A stretch of DNA of 6,150 bases, taken from Robiginitomaculum sp. (GTDB lineage: Bacteria; Pseudomonadota; Alphaproteobacteria; Caulobacterales; Maricaulaceae). Below, piece by piece: positions 1 to 5,530 of this stretch. The notes beneath the pieces were generated by a model. It saw only the letters and a list, made by a program, of their open reading frames with translations, did not search any database and was not told the DNA's origin. The first letter of the stretch is position 1. Each line of letters begins with the position of its first letter. The position numbers and the translations under genes are program-made. The stretch lies in NCBI GenBank assembly GCA_021647375.1, contig JAKIUV010000112.1:1-6150 (forward strand). The letters are read 5' to 3'.

Positions 1-4
1 GCCT

Positions 5-95
5 GCCTGTCACCCCAGCCTGTCACCCCGGACTTGATCCGGGGCCTCGCGCTCGCCGCAAGCTATGAGATCCCGGGGCAAGCCCGGGATGACAA
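5..95. repeat. Alphaproteobacterial paired-hairpin intergenic repeat
   Basis: Two arms form a large imperfect inverted repeat: positions 21-44 begin TGTCACCCCGG, and positions 72-95 read, on the other strand, TGTCATCCCGGGCTTG. Each arm is also a small hairpin by itself: CCCCGGA/TCCGGGG around CTTGA, and CCCGGG/CCCGGG around GCAAG. To the left, GCCTGTCACCCC occurs twice 13 bp apart (5-16 and 18-29), so the outer end is partly duplicated. Elements with this CCCGG-ACTTGATC-CGGG style are common between genes of alphaproteobacteria (known from general experience, not searched here). It lies downstream of the leftward transglycosylase gene and could fold in its 3' transcript end, but there is no U-tract to make it a classic terminator. 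Confidence 0.8.
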
Positions 96-139
96 TATAG
101 GTAATTGTGAAGAGTTTTTCTCTTTATTTCGGCGTAGTC

Positions 140-2194
140 CTAACGGAAAGCCCCATGTTTCATACTGTGTACCAGTTTTAACTCGGCTTGATTATTGTTG
201 AGCCGTGCGCGGTAGACTTGTTGGTTTTCCATGACCCGTTGGACATAATTCCGGGTCTCGCTAAACGGGATACTTTCGATCCAATCTATGGCACTAATCT
301 GGCCGAGCCTTGGATCGCCGTAGGTTTTGTTCCATTTGCGCACCCGGTGTCCGCCAGCATTATAGGCGGCGGCGGTCATAATATAGGAGCCATCAAATTG
401 CTTGAGCAGATCATTGATATGCTGAGCGCCGAGCCTGGTCGCGTATTCCGGATCCCCCGTTAGCCACGCCCGTTGATAGGGGATGCGGGCGCGTTTGGCG
501 GTGACGCGGGCGGTGGAGTTGATCATTTGCATCATACCATAAGCATTGGCATGGGAGTGAGCTTTGGTGTTAAATTCACTTTCTTGGCGAGCAATGGCCA
601 GCACGAAAGGGATGTCGTATTTTCTGGAGAGTGCCGTGATAATTTCCGGCTTAGGGTAACCAGATTCTGTTAGCATAGTATTGAGGCGGCCTGCCTGCTT
701 GGCGGCACGCACAGACGGTTTCATAAAGCCGTAATTTTTAGCCAATATAGAGAGTTGGGTCAAATCGTTCGGCTTCGTGACAATATCGTCCAAGTGGAAT
801 GAAAACTGGTTAAAAGTACGTTCGCTCTGGATTTCACCGATCATGCGCAAGGCGCGAACCAACTCGCGGTTTTCAAAATCGGGCGTGTAAATTTTTGCCG
901 TGTTTTCATGGGGCAATTGGGTGTAGGCAAACCCTTGGCCAATGCGTTCTGCCGCTAGCTGGCTATAATAGACATTGGGGAATTTGGCGGATTCTGCATA
1001 ATAGGTGTTGGCATTAGGGTCGCCAGACCTCTCCGCCGCGCGGCCCATCCAATAGCTTGCCCGGCCCAATGAGACGGGTAGGGATACACCATTTTTTAGT
1101 TTGGTGAAGTGGGGCAAGGCTTTATTGGGGTCGTTTAATTTTGTCAGCGCCAGCCAGCCTGCCAAAAACTCGGTTTCGGCGAAATATTGGCCGGAGGTAA
1201 AGCCGTGGTTTAGGGTCAAGTCGTAAGCATCTTGCCAACGTTTTTTGGAGATGGCCCAATAGGCAATGCGTTTCTTTTCCAACCAAACCCGCTGTTTGCC
1301 GCGTGTTGTGCGGGCAGGGGTGTCAATTTTCAGGAGCGCCTCAAGCGCGGATTGCTCTGTTAGTCGTTTGCGCCGCCAATGGGCCCGCTCGAACCATAAC
1401 CCCGTATCGTTTTTAACCGAATTTGGCAGTGTTTTTATGGCGTTATTCATGCCGCTGCGATTGGCACCAACCTTCATGCGGGCATCCATAAGCGCGCGAT
1501 CAGAACTGTTCATCATGGACAAAAGTGCGCCTGCACTGCTATAATAACGCCGCCCCAGCCAGATCAAATGGTCGGCGCGAGCGGCATGGTCTTCGGGGCT
1601 TAGGCGGTCTTTATAGCGTTTATATAAGGCACGTTGGCGGTCGCGGCTGAGCCGGGAAGACCGCCATGCGGATTTCAGCCATTTGTCGCCAATGTCCATT
1701 TGTCCGCGCGCATAATAAGCCCGCGCCATAGCCGCGCGGCCTTCGCCGGACACAGGCTCGACGCCCATAAACCAGGCTATGGTATCGCCCGCTGATAAAT
1801 TGACAGACGGGGGGCGGTCAAACATCAGGGTTTCGGCCTTGGAGCGGATACGGGTCATACGCGGCCAATTGGACTGGGTCTGGGTTACACGGGTCAGGCG
1901 TTCAAAAGACACATAAGGGTCGTCTGCCGCTAGCCGCCATTCCAAAATTTTACGGGCAGTCGGGTCATCAATACGGCGTAGAAAATTCTCGACCTCAGGC
2001 CATCTTTGTTTGTCAGCGGCGTGCATGGCGCGGCGAAATCTATTGGCGTCATTTTTTGACAACAAGCTAGAGGTATGGGGCACGGCGGGTTTAAGGCGCG
2101 GTGTTGGTATGGTTGCATTTGCAGAAAGACTAAATAAGCCGATGAGCAGGTACGCTGTAATGAACTTAAGAATTTTGTGGATAGGCATTGTCAT
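140..2194 (-). CDS. slt: Soluble lytic murein transglycosylase (Slt70-type, GH23), periplasmic
   Basis: Cleaves the MurNAc-GlcNAc bond of peptidoglycan in the periplasm, giving 1,6-anhydro products, for wall turnover. The 684-residue protein is close in length to E. coli Slt70. Residues 1-27 are a signal peptide: a basic start, a hydrophobic core at about 11-23, and an ANA cleavage motif before TIP. Residues about 30-515 are a long helical repeat region like the Slt superhelical ring. The C-terminal SLT domain (about 525-670) shows all the family motifs: catalytic Glu538 in RQESEF, GMMQ at 553-556, AAYNAGG near 609-614, and RNYVQRV near 648-654. The start at 2194 gives the full signal peptide, but the ribosome site is poor (AAGG 13 nt upstream), and Met3 is an equally possible start. 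The gene is divergent from dapA. No broken motif is seen. Family assignment is firm; the symbol slt rather than another lytic transglycosylase name is by domain layout. Confidence 0.95.
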   Translation of the reverse strand: MTMPIHKILKFITAYLLIGLFSLSANATIPTPRLKPAVPHTSSLLSKNDANRFRRAMHAADKQRWPEVENFLRRIDDPTARKILEWRLAADDPYVSFERLTRVTQTQSNWPRMTRIRSKAETLMFDRPPSVNLSAGDTIAWFMGVEPVSGEGRAAMARAYYARGQMDIGDKWLKSAWRSSRLSRDRQRALYKRYKDRLSPEDHAARADHLIWLGRRYYSSAGALLSMMNSSDRALMDARMKVGANRSGMNNAIKTLPNSVKNDTGLWFERAHWRRKRLTEQSALEALLKIDTPARTTRGKQRVWLEKKRIAYWAISKKRWQDAYDLTLNHGFTSGQYFAETEFLAGWLALTKLNDPNKALPHFTKLKNGVSLPVSLGRASYWMGRAAERSGDPNANTYYAESAKFPNVYYSQLAAERIGQGFAYTQLPHENTAKIYTPDFENRELVRALRMIGEIQSERTFNQFSFHLDDIVTKPNDLTQLSILAKNYGFMKPSVRAAKQAGRLNTMLTESGYPKPEIITALSRKYDIPFVLAIARQESEFNTKAHSHANAYGMMQMINSTARVTAKRARIPYQRAWLTGDPEYATRLGAQHINDLLKQFDGSYIMTAAAYNAGGHRVRKWNKTYGDPRLGQISAIDWIESIPFSETRNYVQRVMENQQVYRARLNNNQAELKLVHSMKHGAFR

Positions 2195-2366
2195 AATTCG
2201 TTTTTAACCTTGGTTTTCTTAGGTTCAAGTGTAGAACGTCCATAAATACACCCAAAATACATCAAGTGCCATATTGTGGCTGTATTTAAGTGTAAAACTG
2301 TTTACTTTAAGAATAATTAACCATGAAGTTGAAAACACCTAATAGCTTCTATAGGAAAGAGAAAAA
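2195..2366. promoter_or_regulatory. Divergent slt/dapA intergenic region with a CtrA-like element
   Basis: This 172-bp AT-rich gap must hold the promoters of both the leftward slt and the rightward dapA operon. I could not place a convincing -35/-10 pair for either. Visible structures are: AAGTGTA at 2227-2233 and again at 2288-2294, with a CAAGTG relative at 2263-2268; a small dyad GTAAA-ACTG-TTTAC at 2292-2305; and TTAA-GAATAA-TTAACC at 2307-2322. The last resembles the alphaproteobacterial CtrA site (TTAA-N7-TTAA), but the spacing here is 6. A TTTACA hexamer on the minus strand (2296-2291) is a possible slt -35, with only a weak -10 17 nt further on. dapA has a good ribosome site within AGGAAAGAG (2353-2361) before its ATG. 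Confidence 0.45.
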
Positions 2367-3242
2367 ATGATAACCGGTTCCCTTACAGCTCTGGTAACGC
2401 CGTTTAAGAACGGCGTTGTTGACGCAGATGCCTATAGCGACTTTGTCGATTGGCAAATCCGTTCGGGTACGGACGGCCTAGTGCCGTGCGGCACCACGGG
2501 CGAAGCATCGACCTTGAGCAATAAAGAACATGTGCATGTTATTGAATTATGTGTCCAGGCTGCGGGCGGGCGCGTGCCAGTGATTGCGGGTATTGGTTCC
2601 AACAATACGGCGGAGGCCGTTCATATGGGGCGCGAAGCCCAGAAATGCGGCGCAGGTGCCGTGCTGGCGGTAGCGCCTTATTATAACAAGCCGAGCCAGG
2701 AGGGCATGTTCCAGCATTTTCAAGCAATCGCGAAAGCCGTGGATATTGACATTATTCTGTATAATATCCCGGGGCGTAGTATTGTTGATATTGACCTTGA
2801 GACAATGGGACGTTTGGCAGAAATTCCCAATATTATCGGGCTAAAGGACGCTACGTCTGATTTATCGCGGGTTTCCGATTATAAATCCGTGTGCGGCGCA
2901 GATTTTATACAGTTGTCCGGCGACGACCCGACGGCTTTGGCCCATTGGGCGCATGGTGGTTCGGGCTGTATCTCTGTGGCGTCCAATGTTGCACCGAGGC
3001 AATGTGCGCAAATGCACAAGCTGTGCGCGGCGGGCGAATTTAGTCAAGCACGCCTTATTCATGAGAAAATGGATCGTTTATTCAAGGACTTATTTCTGAA
3101 TGCTAGTCCTGCGCCAACAAAATACGCGCTGAGTTTAATGGGTAAAATGCAGCCAGATGTGCGCTTGCCGATTATAGAATGCGACGATAGCGCCAAGGCG
3201 GCTGTGCAAGTGGCAATGAAGCTTGCGGGTGTCGAGGTCTAA
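2367..3242 (+). CDS. dapA: 4-hydroxy-tetrahydrodipicolinate synthase
   Basis: Condenses pyruvate with aspartate semialdehyde to give 4-hydroxy-tetrahydrodipicolinate, the first committed step towards diaminopimelate and lysine, in the cytosol. The 291-residue protein matches the usual length (E. coli 292) and forms one TIM barrel. Key residues are in place: the Schiff-base lysine Lys160 in GLKDATSD, Tyr132 and Arg137 in LYNIPGRS, the Thr43-Thr44 pair in CGTTGEAS, and Tyr106 in APYYNKPSQEGM. The ATG at 2367 follows AGGAAAGAG at suitable spacing and begins the conserved ITGSLTALVTPF strand. It is the first gene of a run with smpB and folK; its stop is 1 nt before the smpB ATG. Other members of the family (N-acetylneuraminate lyase, KDG aldolase types) are less likely given the full DapA motif set and the smpB neighbour. 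Nothing looks abnormal. Confidence 0.97.
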   Translation: MITGSLTALVTPFKNGVVDADAYSDFVDWQIRSGTDGLVPCGTTGEASTLSNKEHVHVIELCVQAAGGRVPVIAGIGSNNTAEAVHMGREAQKCGAGAVLAVAPYYNKPSQEGMFQHFQAIAKAVDIDIILYNIPGRSIVDIDLETMGRLAEIPNIIGLKDATSDLSRVSDYKSVCGADFIQLSGDDPTALAHWAHGGSGCISVASNVAPRQCAQMHKLCAAGEFSQARLIHEKMDRLFKDLFLNASPAPTKYALSLMGKMQPDVRLPIIECDDSAKAAVQVAMKLAGVEV

Positions 3243-3243
3243 C

Positions 3244-3723
3244 ATGGCTCGCAAACAACGCCCAGCACATCATTCCAAGGCCATCGCCGAAAACCGCCGT
3301 TCGCGCTATGAATACGCCATAGAGGAAACCTTCGAGGCTGGTATTATGCTGGTCGGGACAGAGGTCAAAGCCCTCAGGCTTGGTCATGCCAATATCGCCG
3401 AGAGCTATGCTTCGGTGGAGGGGACAGAGATTTTTCTGATTAACGCCACCATCCCCATATATGAGCCAGCCAGCCAGTTCAACCATGCGCCGACTCGCCA
3501 CCGTAAATTGCTGCTCAAGCGGCGCGAAATCAACAAACTTATGGGGGCGGTGCAGCGCAAGGGGCGGACTTTGGTGCCTCTTAAGCTGTATTTCGATAAG
3601 CGCGGTTTGGCTAAATTATTGTTGGGTATTGGTACGGGTAAGAAAAATATAGACAAACGCCAAACCCAGAAAGACCGCGATTGGAACCGTCAAAAAGCGC
3701 GCGTTATGAAAGCCAACTCATGA
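3244..3723 (+). CDS. smpB: SsrA (tmRNA)-binding protein SmpB
   Basis: Binds tmRNA and takes it to stalled ribosomes for trans-translation, so that ribosomes are freed and the unfinished protein is tagged for breakdown. The 159 residues agree with the family length (E. coli 160). Hallmarks seen in order: AENRRSRYEY (15-24), EETFEAGIMLVGTEVKALR (27-45), NIAESYA (50-56), HAPTRHRKLLL (81-91), GRTLVPLKLYF (107-117), then the basic tail from GKKNIDKR (132-139) to ARVMK (152-156), which enters the decoding centre. An in-frame ATG 21 nt upstream (3223) lies inside dapA. The ATG at 3244 is chosen because MARK is the normal N-terminus and GAGG sits 6 nt before it, within the last codons of dapA. The near overlap implies translational coupling to dapA. 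No tmRNA gene lies in the window. Confidence 0.97.
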   Translation: MARKQRPAHHSKAIAENRRSRYEYAIEETFEAGIMLVGTEVKALRLGHANIAESYASVEGTEIFLINATIPIYEPASQFNHAPTRHRKLLLKRREINKLMGAVQRKGRTLVPLKLYFDKRGLAKLLLGIGTGKKNIDKRQTQKDRDWNRQKARVMKANS

Positions 3724-3739
3724 AAAGAGGCGGTTAGTC

Positions 3740-4300
3740 TTGGCTATCTATGTGGCTCTGGGCGCCAACCAAGCTGCGCAATATCGGGGCAAGACCGTTA
3801 CCCCCGCAGAAACATTCTTGTTAGCGGTGGAGCGGTTACAACAGTTCGGTGTGGATGTGCTGAAAACGTCCAATCTCTGGCAAAGCCCAGCTTGGCCAGA
3901 CCCGGACGCCCAGCCGCCCTATATAAATGCCGTGATAGCGGTGGAGACGAAGCTTGACCCGCACGCATTGCTGGCGCTACTCAAGAAAACTGAGGCAGCT
4001 TTCGGGCGGGTCGCGGCCAAGCGCAATGCGCCGCGCCCGCTGGATCTGGATATATTGGATTATCACGGGCAGGTGATAAATTATGATGGCCGAACGATGC
4101 GCAAGGGCGAAACCTTGACCCTGCCACATCCGCGCATGCTGTCGCGTCCGTTCGTCCTCATGCCGCTTGCGGAAATCGCACCAAATTGGCGTGAGCCCGT
4201 GATAATGCGCGCGATCACTGGGTGGGCCGCGCGTTTGGCTTTGGAAGATGTCGCGCCGATGAAGCGGCTCGGGGCTTTATTGGTTCCAAGCACAAAGTAG
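3740..4300 (+). CDS. folK: 2-amino-4-hydroxy-6-hydroxymethyldihydropteridine pyrophosphokinase (HPPK)
   Basis: Transfers pyrophosphate from ATP to 6-hydroxymethyl-7,8-dihydropterin, the step before dihydropteroate synthase in folate synthesis; cytosolic. The 186-residue protein carries the HPPK signature RNAPRPLDLDIL (95-106), with the two metal-binding aspartates Asp102 and Asp104. It also shows the N-terminal strand IYVALGAN, the YINAV segment (61-65), and LPHPRMLSRPFVLMPLAEI (128-146). The start is a TTG at 3740, with AGAGG at 3726-3730, 9 nt upstream. The nearby ATG at 3750 is out of frame. The in-frame GTG at 3752 would cut the first strand, so TTG is preferred. It has about 25 residues more than E. 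coli FolK, mostly a C-terminal tail and an insert around 110-125. It starts 16 nt after smpB, so it is probably the last gene of the dapA operon, ending at the hairpin 4360-4387. Confidence 0.93.
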   Translation: MAIYVALGANQAAQYRGKTVTPAETFLLAVERLQQFGVDVLKTSNLWQSPAWPDPDAQPPYINAVIAVETKLDPHALLALLKKTEAAFGRVAAKRNAPRPLDLDILDYHGQVINYDGRTMRKGETLTLPHPRMLSRPFVLMPLAEIAPNWREPVIMRAITGWAARLALEDVAPMKRLGALLVPSTK

Positions 4301-4359
4301 AGCGCCATACGTTTGGTTCATGCTCGGAGACAAACCTATTTCGCCGCCCAAATTTGTAA

Positions 4360-4387
4360 AAACCCCCGTCTGGTAAGACGGGGGTTT
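4360..4387. terminator. Bidirectional intrinsic terminator between folK and the TetR gene
   Basis: A perfect 12-bp stem (AAACCCCCGTCT paired with AGACGGGGGTTT) closes a 4-nt loop GGTA. It lies 59 nt after the folK stop and 64 nt after the stop of the convergent TetR gene. Read leftward, the stem runs directly into TTTTT (complement of A4358-4362), a proper U-tract, so it is strong for the TetR transcript. Read rightward there are only three T residues before AGC, so it is weaker for folK. The shared position between converging genes supports use in both directions. Confidence 0.88.
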
Positions 4388-4401
4388 AGCACATCAGGGG
4401 A

Positions 4402-4416
4402 CTAGATAAAATCTAG
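4402..4416. repeat. Small perfect dyad CTAGAT-AAA-ATCTAG
   Basis: Two perfect 6-bp arms around AAA lie in the 151-bp convergent gap between folK and the TetR gene, right of the main terminator. There is no U-tract on the plus side. It may simply strengthen the 3' ends, or be a trace of an old insertion; nothing in the sequence decides. Confidence 0.4.
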
Positions 4417-4451
4417 GGTCTGTGGACATTAGGCAATTTCTCATTTCACGT

Positions 4452-5114
4452 TTAGCGGTGGCGGTATTGCATCATCGGGGCGAGCATGTTGACAAATTCG
4501 TCGACTATTTCACCGAGTTCAGCCGGGTCTTCCACAAAGGCATCATGGGTTATCAGGCCCCGGTAAAAAACGCGGGCGATTTGCCAAATACGGTCAAGCC
4601 GTTCGTCGTCTCCGTCAGCCGAGGTGTAGTTTAATATAATGGACTGCTGCATACGGGCGTTCCAGCGCACCAGGTCTGGCTTAATCCTTTGTTTCAGTTT
4701 GGCATCGGTACGAAATGCAATCAGAATTTCCAGTAAAGCCCGGGCTTCGGCGGTGTTGGCGACTTGTTTCCACACCCGATGCAGCTCGGATTTTATAATG
4801 GATAATTCATATTCATCAGCAGGCAGGTTCGTGTTTGGCGCAGGTTTCTTCGGCAAATTAGCCACCGGGCGCAATATTTTATTGGTTGTCTCGACGATCA
4901 AATCTTCTTTGGTCGGAAAATGGTGGGTGAGGGCGCCGCGTGAAACTCCGGCTTCTTGTGTGATACGGCTGGTGCTTGTTCTAGCATAGCCGTATTTATC
5001 CAAACAGCGAATGGTCGCGGCGCATAAGGCGTCTTTGGTTTCGCGCACTTGTTGCTCGCGGCGGGTTAGGTGTTGCGTTTCACCGCTGTCTGAGGGAATT
5101 TTCATTTTTGTCAT
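4452..5114 (-). CDS. TetR/AcrR-family transcriptional regulator, candidate repressor of the AtuA-like gene
   Basis: A one-component DNA-binding regulator, normally a dimeric repressor released by a small ligand. The 220 residues fit the family. The N-terminal TetR DNA-binding domain spans about 25-72, with the helix-turn-helix at about 46-66: TSTSRITQEA, turn GVS, then RGALTHHF, followed by the usual PTKEDLI. Residues 73-220 are the variable helical ligand and dimer domain, from which no ligand can be read. Residues 1-22 are an extra polar, charged tail. The start is uncertain: ATG 5114 has no clear ribosome site, and Met4 (5105) is no better. It is divergent from the AtuA-like gene, like the TetR-type atuR next to atuA in Pseudomonas, so a role as its repressor is inferred. 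The nearest operator-like palindrome (5431-5448) is over 300 bp from its own start, so autoregulation through that site is not obvious. Confidence 0.88.
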   Translation of the reverse strand: MTKMKIPSDSGETQHLTRREQQVRETKDALCAATIRCLDKYGYARTSTSRITQEAGVSRGALTHHFPTKEDLIVETTNKILRPVANLPKKPAPNTNLPADEYELSIIKSELHRVWKQVANTAEARALLEILIAFRTDAKLKQRIKPDLVRWNARMQQSIILNYTSADGDDERLDRIWQIARVFYRGLITHDAFVEDPAELGEIVDEFVNMLAPMMQYRHR

Positions 5115-5184
5115 TTGGTCACTATTGTTATGATCACTGTCATGGAGACGGGTAGATTTTATTATTCAAAATACCCTGTATCTG

Positions 5185-5240
5185 GTAGGATGGTGTGTAC
5201 CAATGGTGGATTACGCGCAAGAGGCGCTAATCCACCCTAC
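5185..5240. repeat. GGTGGATTA-type palindromic intergenic repeat
   Basis: GGTGGATTA (5205-5213) pairs perfectly with TAATCCACC (5228-5236). It is continued by GCGC/GCGC (5215-5218 with 5224-5227) across a bulged C5214 and a 5-nt loop. A second pairing is possible: GTAGGATGG (5185-5193) can match CCACCCTAC (5232-5240) with one mismatch, so the element has two competing folds. Sequences of the form GTAGGGTGGATTA...TAATCCACC are met between genes in many unrelated bacteria (general knowledge, not searched). No transposase or target duplication is visible, so it is best called a small palindromic, possibly mobilisable, repeat. Confidence 0.72.
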
Positions 5241-5242
5241 AA

Positions 5243-5310
5243 GGCTACATGACATTAAAGGTTACATGACTTTAAAACAAAACTTCATGTTAAAACAACA
5301 CATCATGTTG
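5243..5310. repeat. ACATGA array: 17-bp tandem repeat plus two inverted copies
   Basis: Two abutting 17-bp units (5243-5259 and 5260-5276), GGYTACATGACWTTAAA, differ at two bases. They are followed by two cores in the opposite sense, TCATGT at 5285-5290 and 5303-5308. The four ACATGA cores are thus spaced 17, 21 and 18 bp, two facing each way. TTAAAACAA is also repeated at 5272-5280 and 5290-5298. The pattern looks like a cluster of protein-binding sites, but no protein can be named. Confidence 0.5.
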
Positions 5311-5391
5311 CTGTAATAATCTACCAGGCTTTCTCCGTTCCTTTCGTATTTCAAACGGTCTTATACACTTTTTAGGCTCGTTACAAATGGC

Positions 5392-5418
5392 TTGACTCAT
5401 TTCCTATATTTCTATAAT
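5392..5418 (+). promoter_or_regulatory. Sigma70-like promoter for the AtuA-like gene
   Basis: TTGACT (5392-5397) and a consensus TATAAT (5413-5418) are separated by 15 bp, shorter than the ideal 17 but workable. Transcription would start near 5425, giving a leader of about 105 nt. The 18-bp palindrome lies just downstream of this start. The -35 overlaps GACTC (5394-5398), a GANTC motif that would be methylated if the host has a CcrM-type enzyme. A second TATAAT (5448-5453) lacks a -35 partner. Confidence 0.55.
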
Positions 5419-5430
5419 TCACTAACCAAC

Positions 5431-5448
5431 AAACAGAACGTTCTGTTT
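5431..5448. promoter_or_regulatory. Perfect 18-bp palindrome, likely TetR-family operator
   Basis: AAACAGAACGTTCTGTTT is a perfect 18-bp palindrome without a spacer, the size and symmetry typical of TetR-family operators. It begins about 6 bp after the predicted start of transcription of the AtuA-like gene, so a bound dimer would block initiation or early elongation. The divergent TetR protein (4452-5114) is the natural candidate to bind it. The pairing of protein and site is inferred from position only. Confidence 0.65.
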
Positions 5449-5497
5449 ATAATATTGGTTTCAAGGCGAAAAGCAAGGGGCCATTCCTCAACACGGC

Positions 5498-5529
5498 ATG
5501 GACGACATCAAATATGGACGACATCAAAT
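5498..5529. repeat. Perfect 16-bp tandem duplication at the start of the AtuA-like gene
   Basis: ATGGACGACATCAAAT occurs twice with no gap (5498-5513 and 5514-5529), ending 1 nt before the chosen ATG at 5531. The unit is not a multiple of three, so the two upstream ATGs fall in different frames. ATG 5498 is in frame with the gene and would add 11 residues. ATG 5514 opens a six-codon reading frame (MDDIKL) whose TGA stop overlaps the ATG of the gene as ATGA. Confidence 0.9.
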
Positions 5530-5530
5530 T

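Larger units (their letters stand above)
5115..5530. other. Divergent regulatory region between TetR gene and AtuA-like gene
   Basis: This 416-bp stretch has no convincing gene on either strand. From left to right it holds: the short TetR leader (5115-5160) without a clear promoter; a palindromic repeat (5185-5240); a four-fold ACATGA array (5243-5310); a promoter for the rightward gene (5392-5418); an 18-bp palindrome (5431-5448); and a 16-bp tandem duplication (5498-5529) touching the start codon. Positions 5311-5390 show nothing I can name. It is unusually long for a simple divergent pair. The repeats may have been added between an originally closer regulator and target. Confidence 0.7.

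Noticed and set aside
110..131. AAGAG-AAAAA-CTCTT small hairpin after slt (minus strand) as a terminator
   Set aside because: A five-base AT-rich stem with no U-tract; too weak to call.
188..673. Plus-strand open frames opposite the 3' part of slt
   Set aside because: The minus strand carries the catalytic SLT domain here with all motifs; the opposite frames have no ribosome sites and no family resemblance.
2233..2241. AGAACGT in the slt/dapA gap, matching half of the 18-bp palindrome near the AtuA-like gene
   Set aside because: Only seven bases match and there is no symmetry; expected by chance.
3172..3501. A 109-codon minus-strand frame across the dapA/smpB junction
   Set aside because: Overlaps two well-supported genes on the other strand and has no known motif.
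4416..4432. GGGTCTGTGGACATT right after the CTAGAT dyad, which has the feel of an insertion-sequence terminal repeat
   Set aside because: No matching inverted end, no transposase fragment and no target duplication are visible within the window, so an IS remnant cannot be supported.
5296..5310. CAACA-CATCA-TGTTG dyad as a separate operator
   Set aside because: Only five base pairs, and it overlaps the fourth ACATGA core; treated as part of that array.
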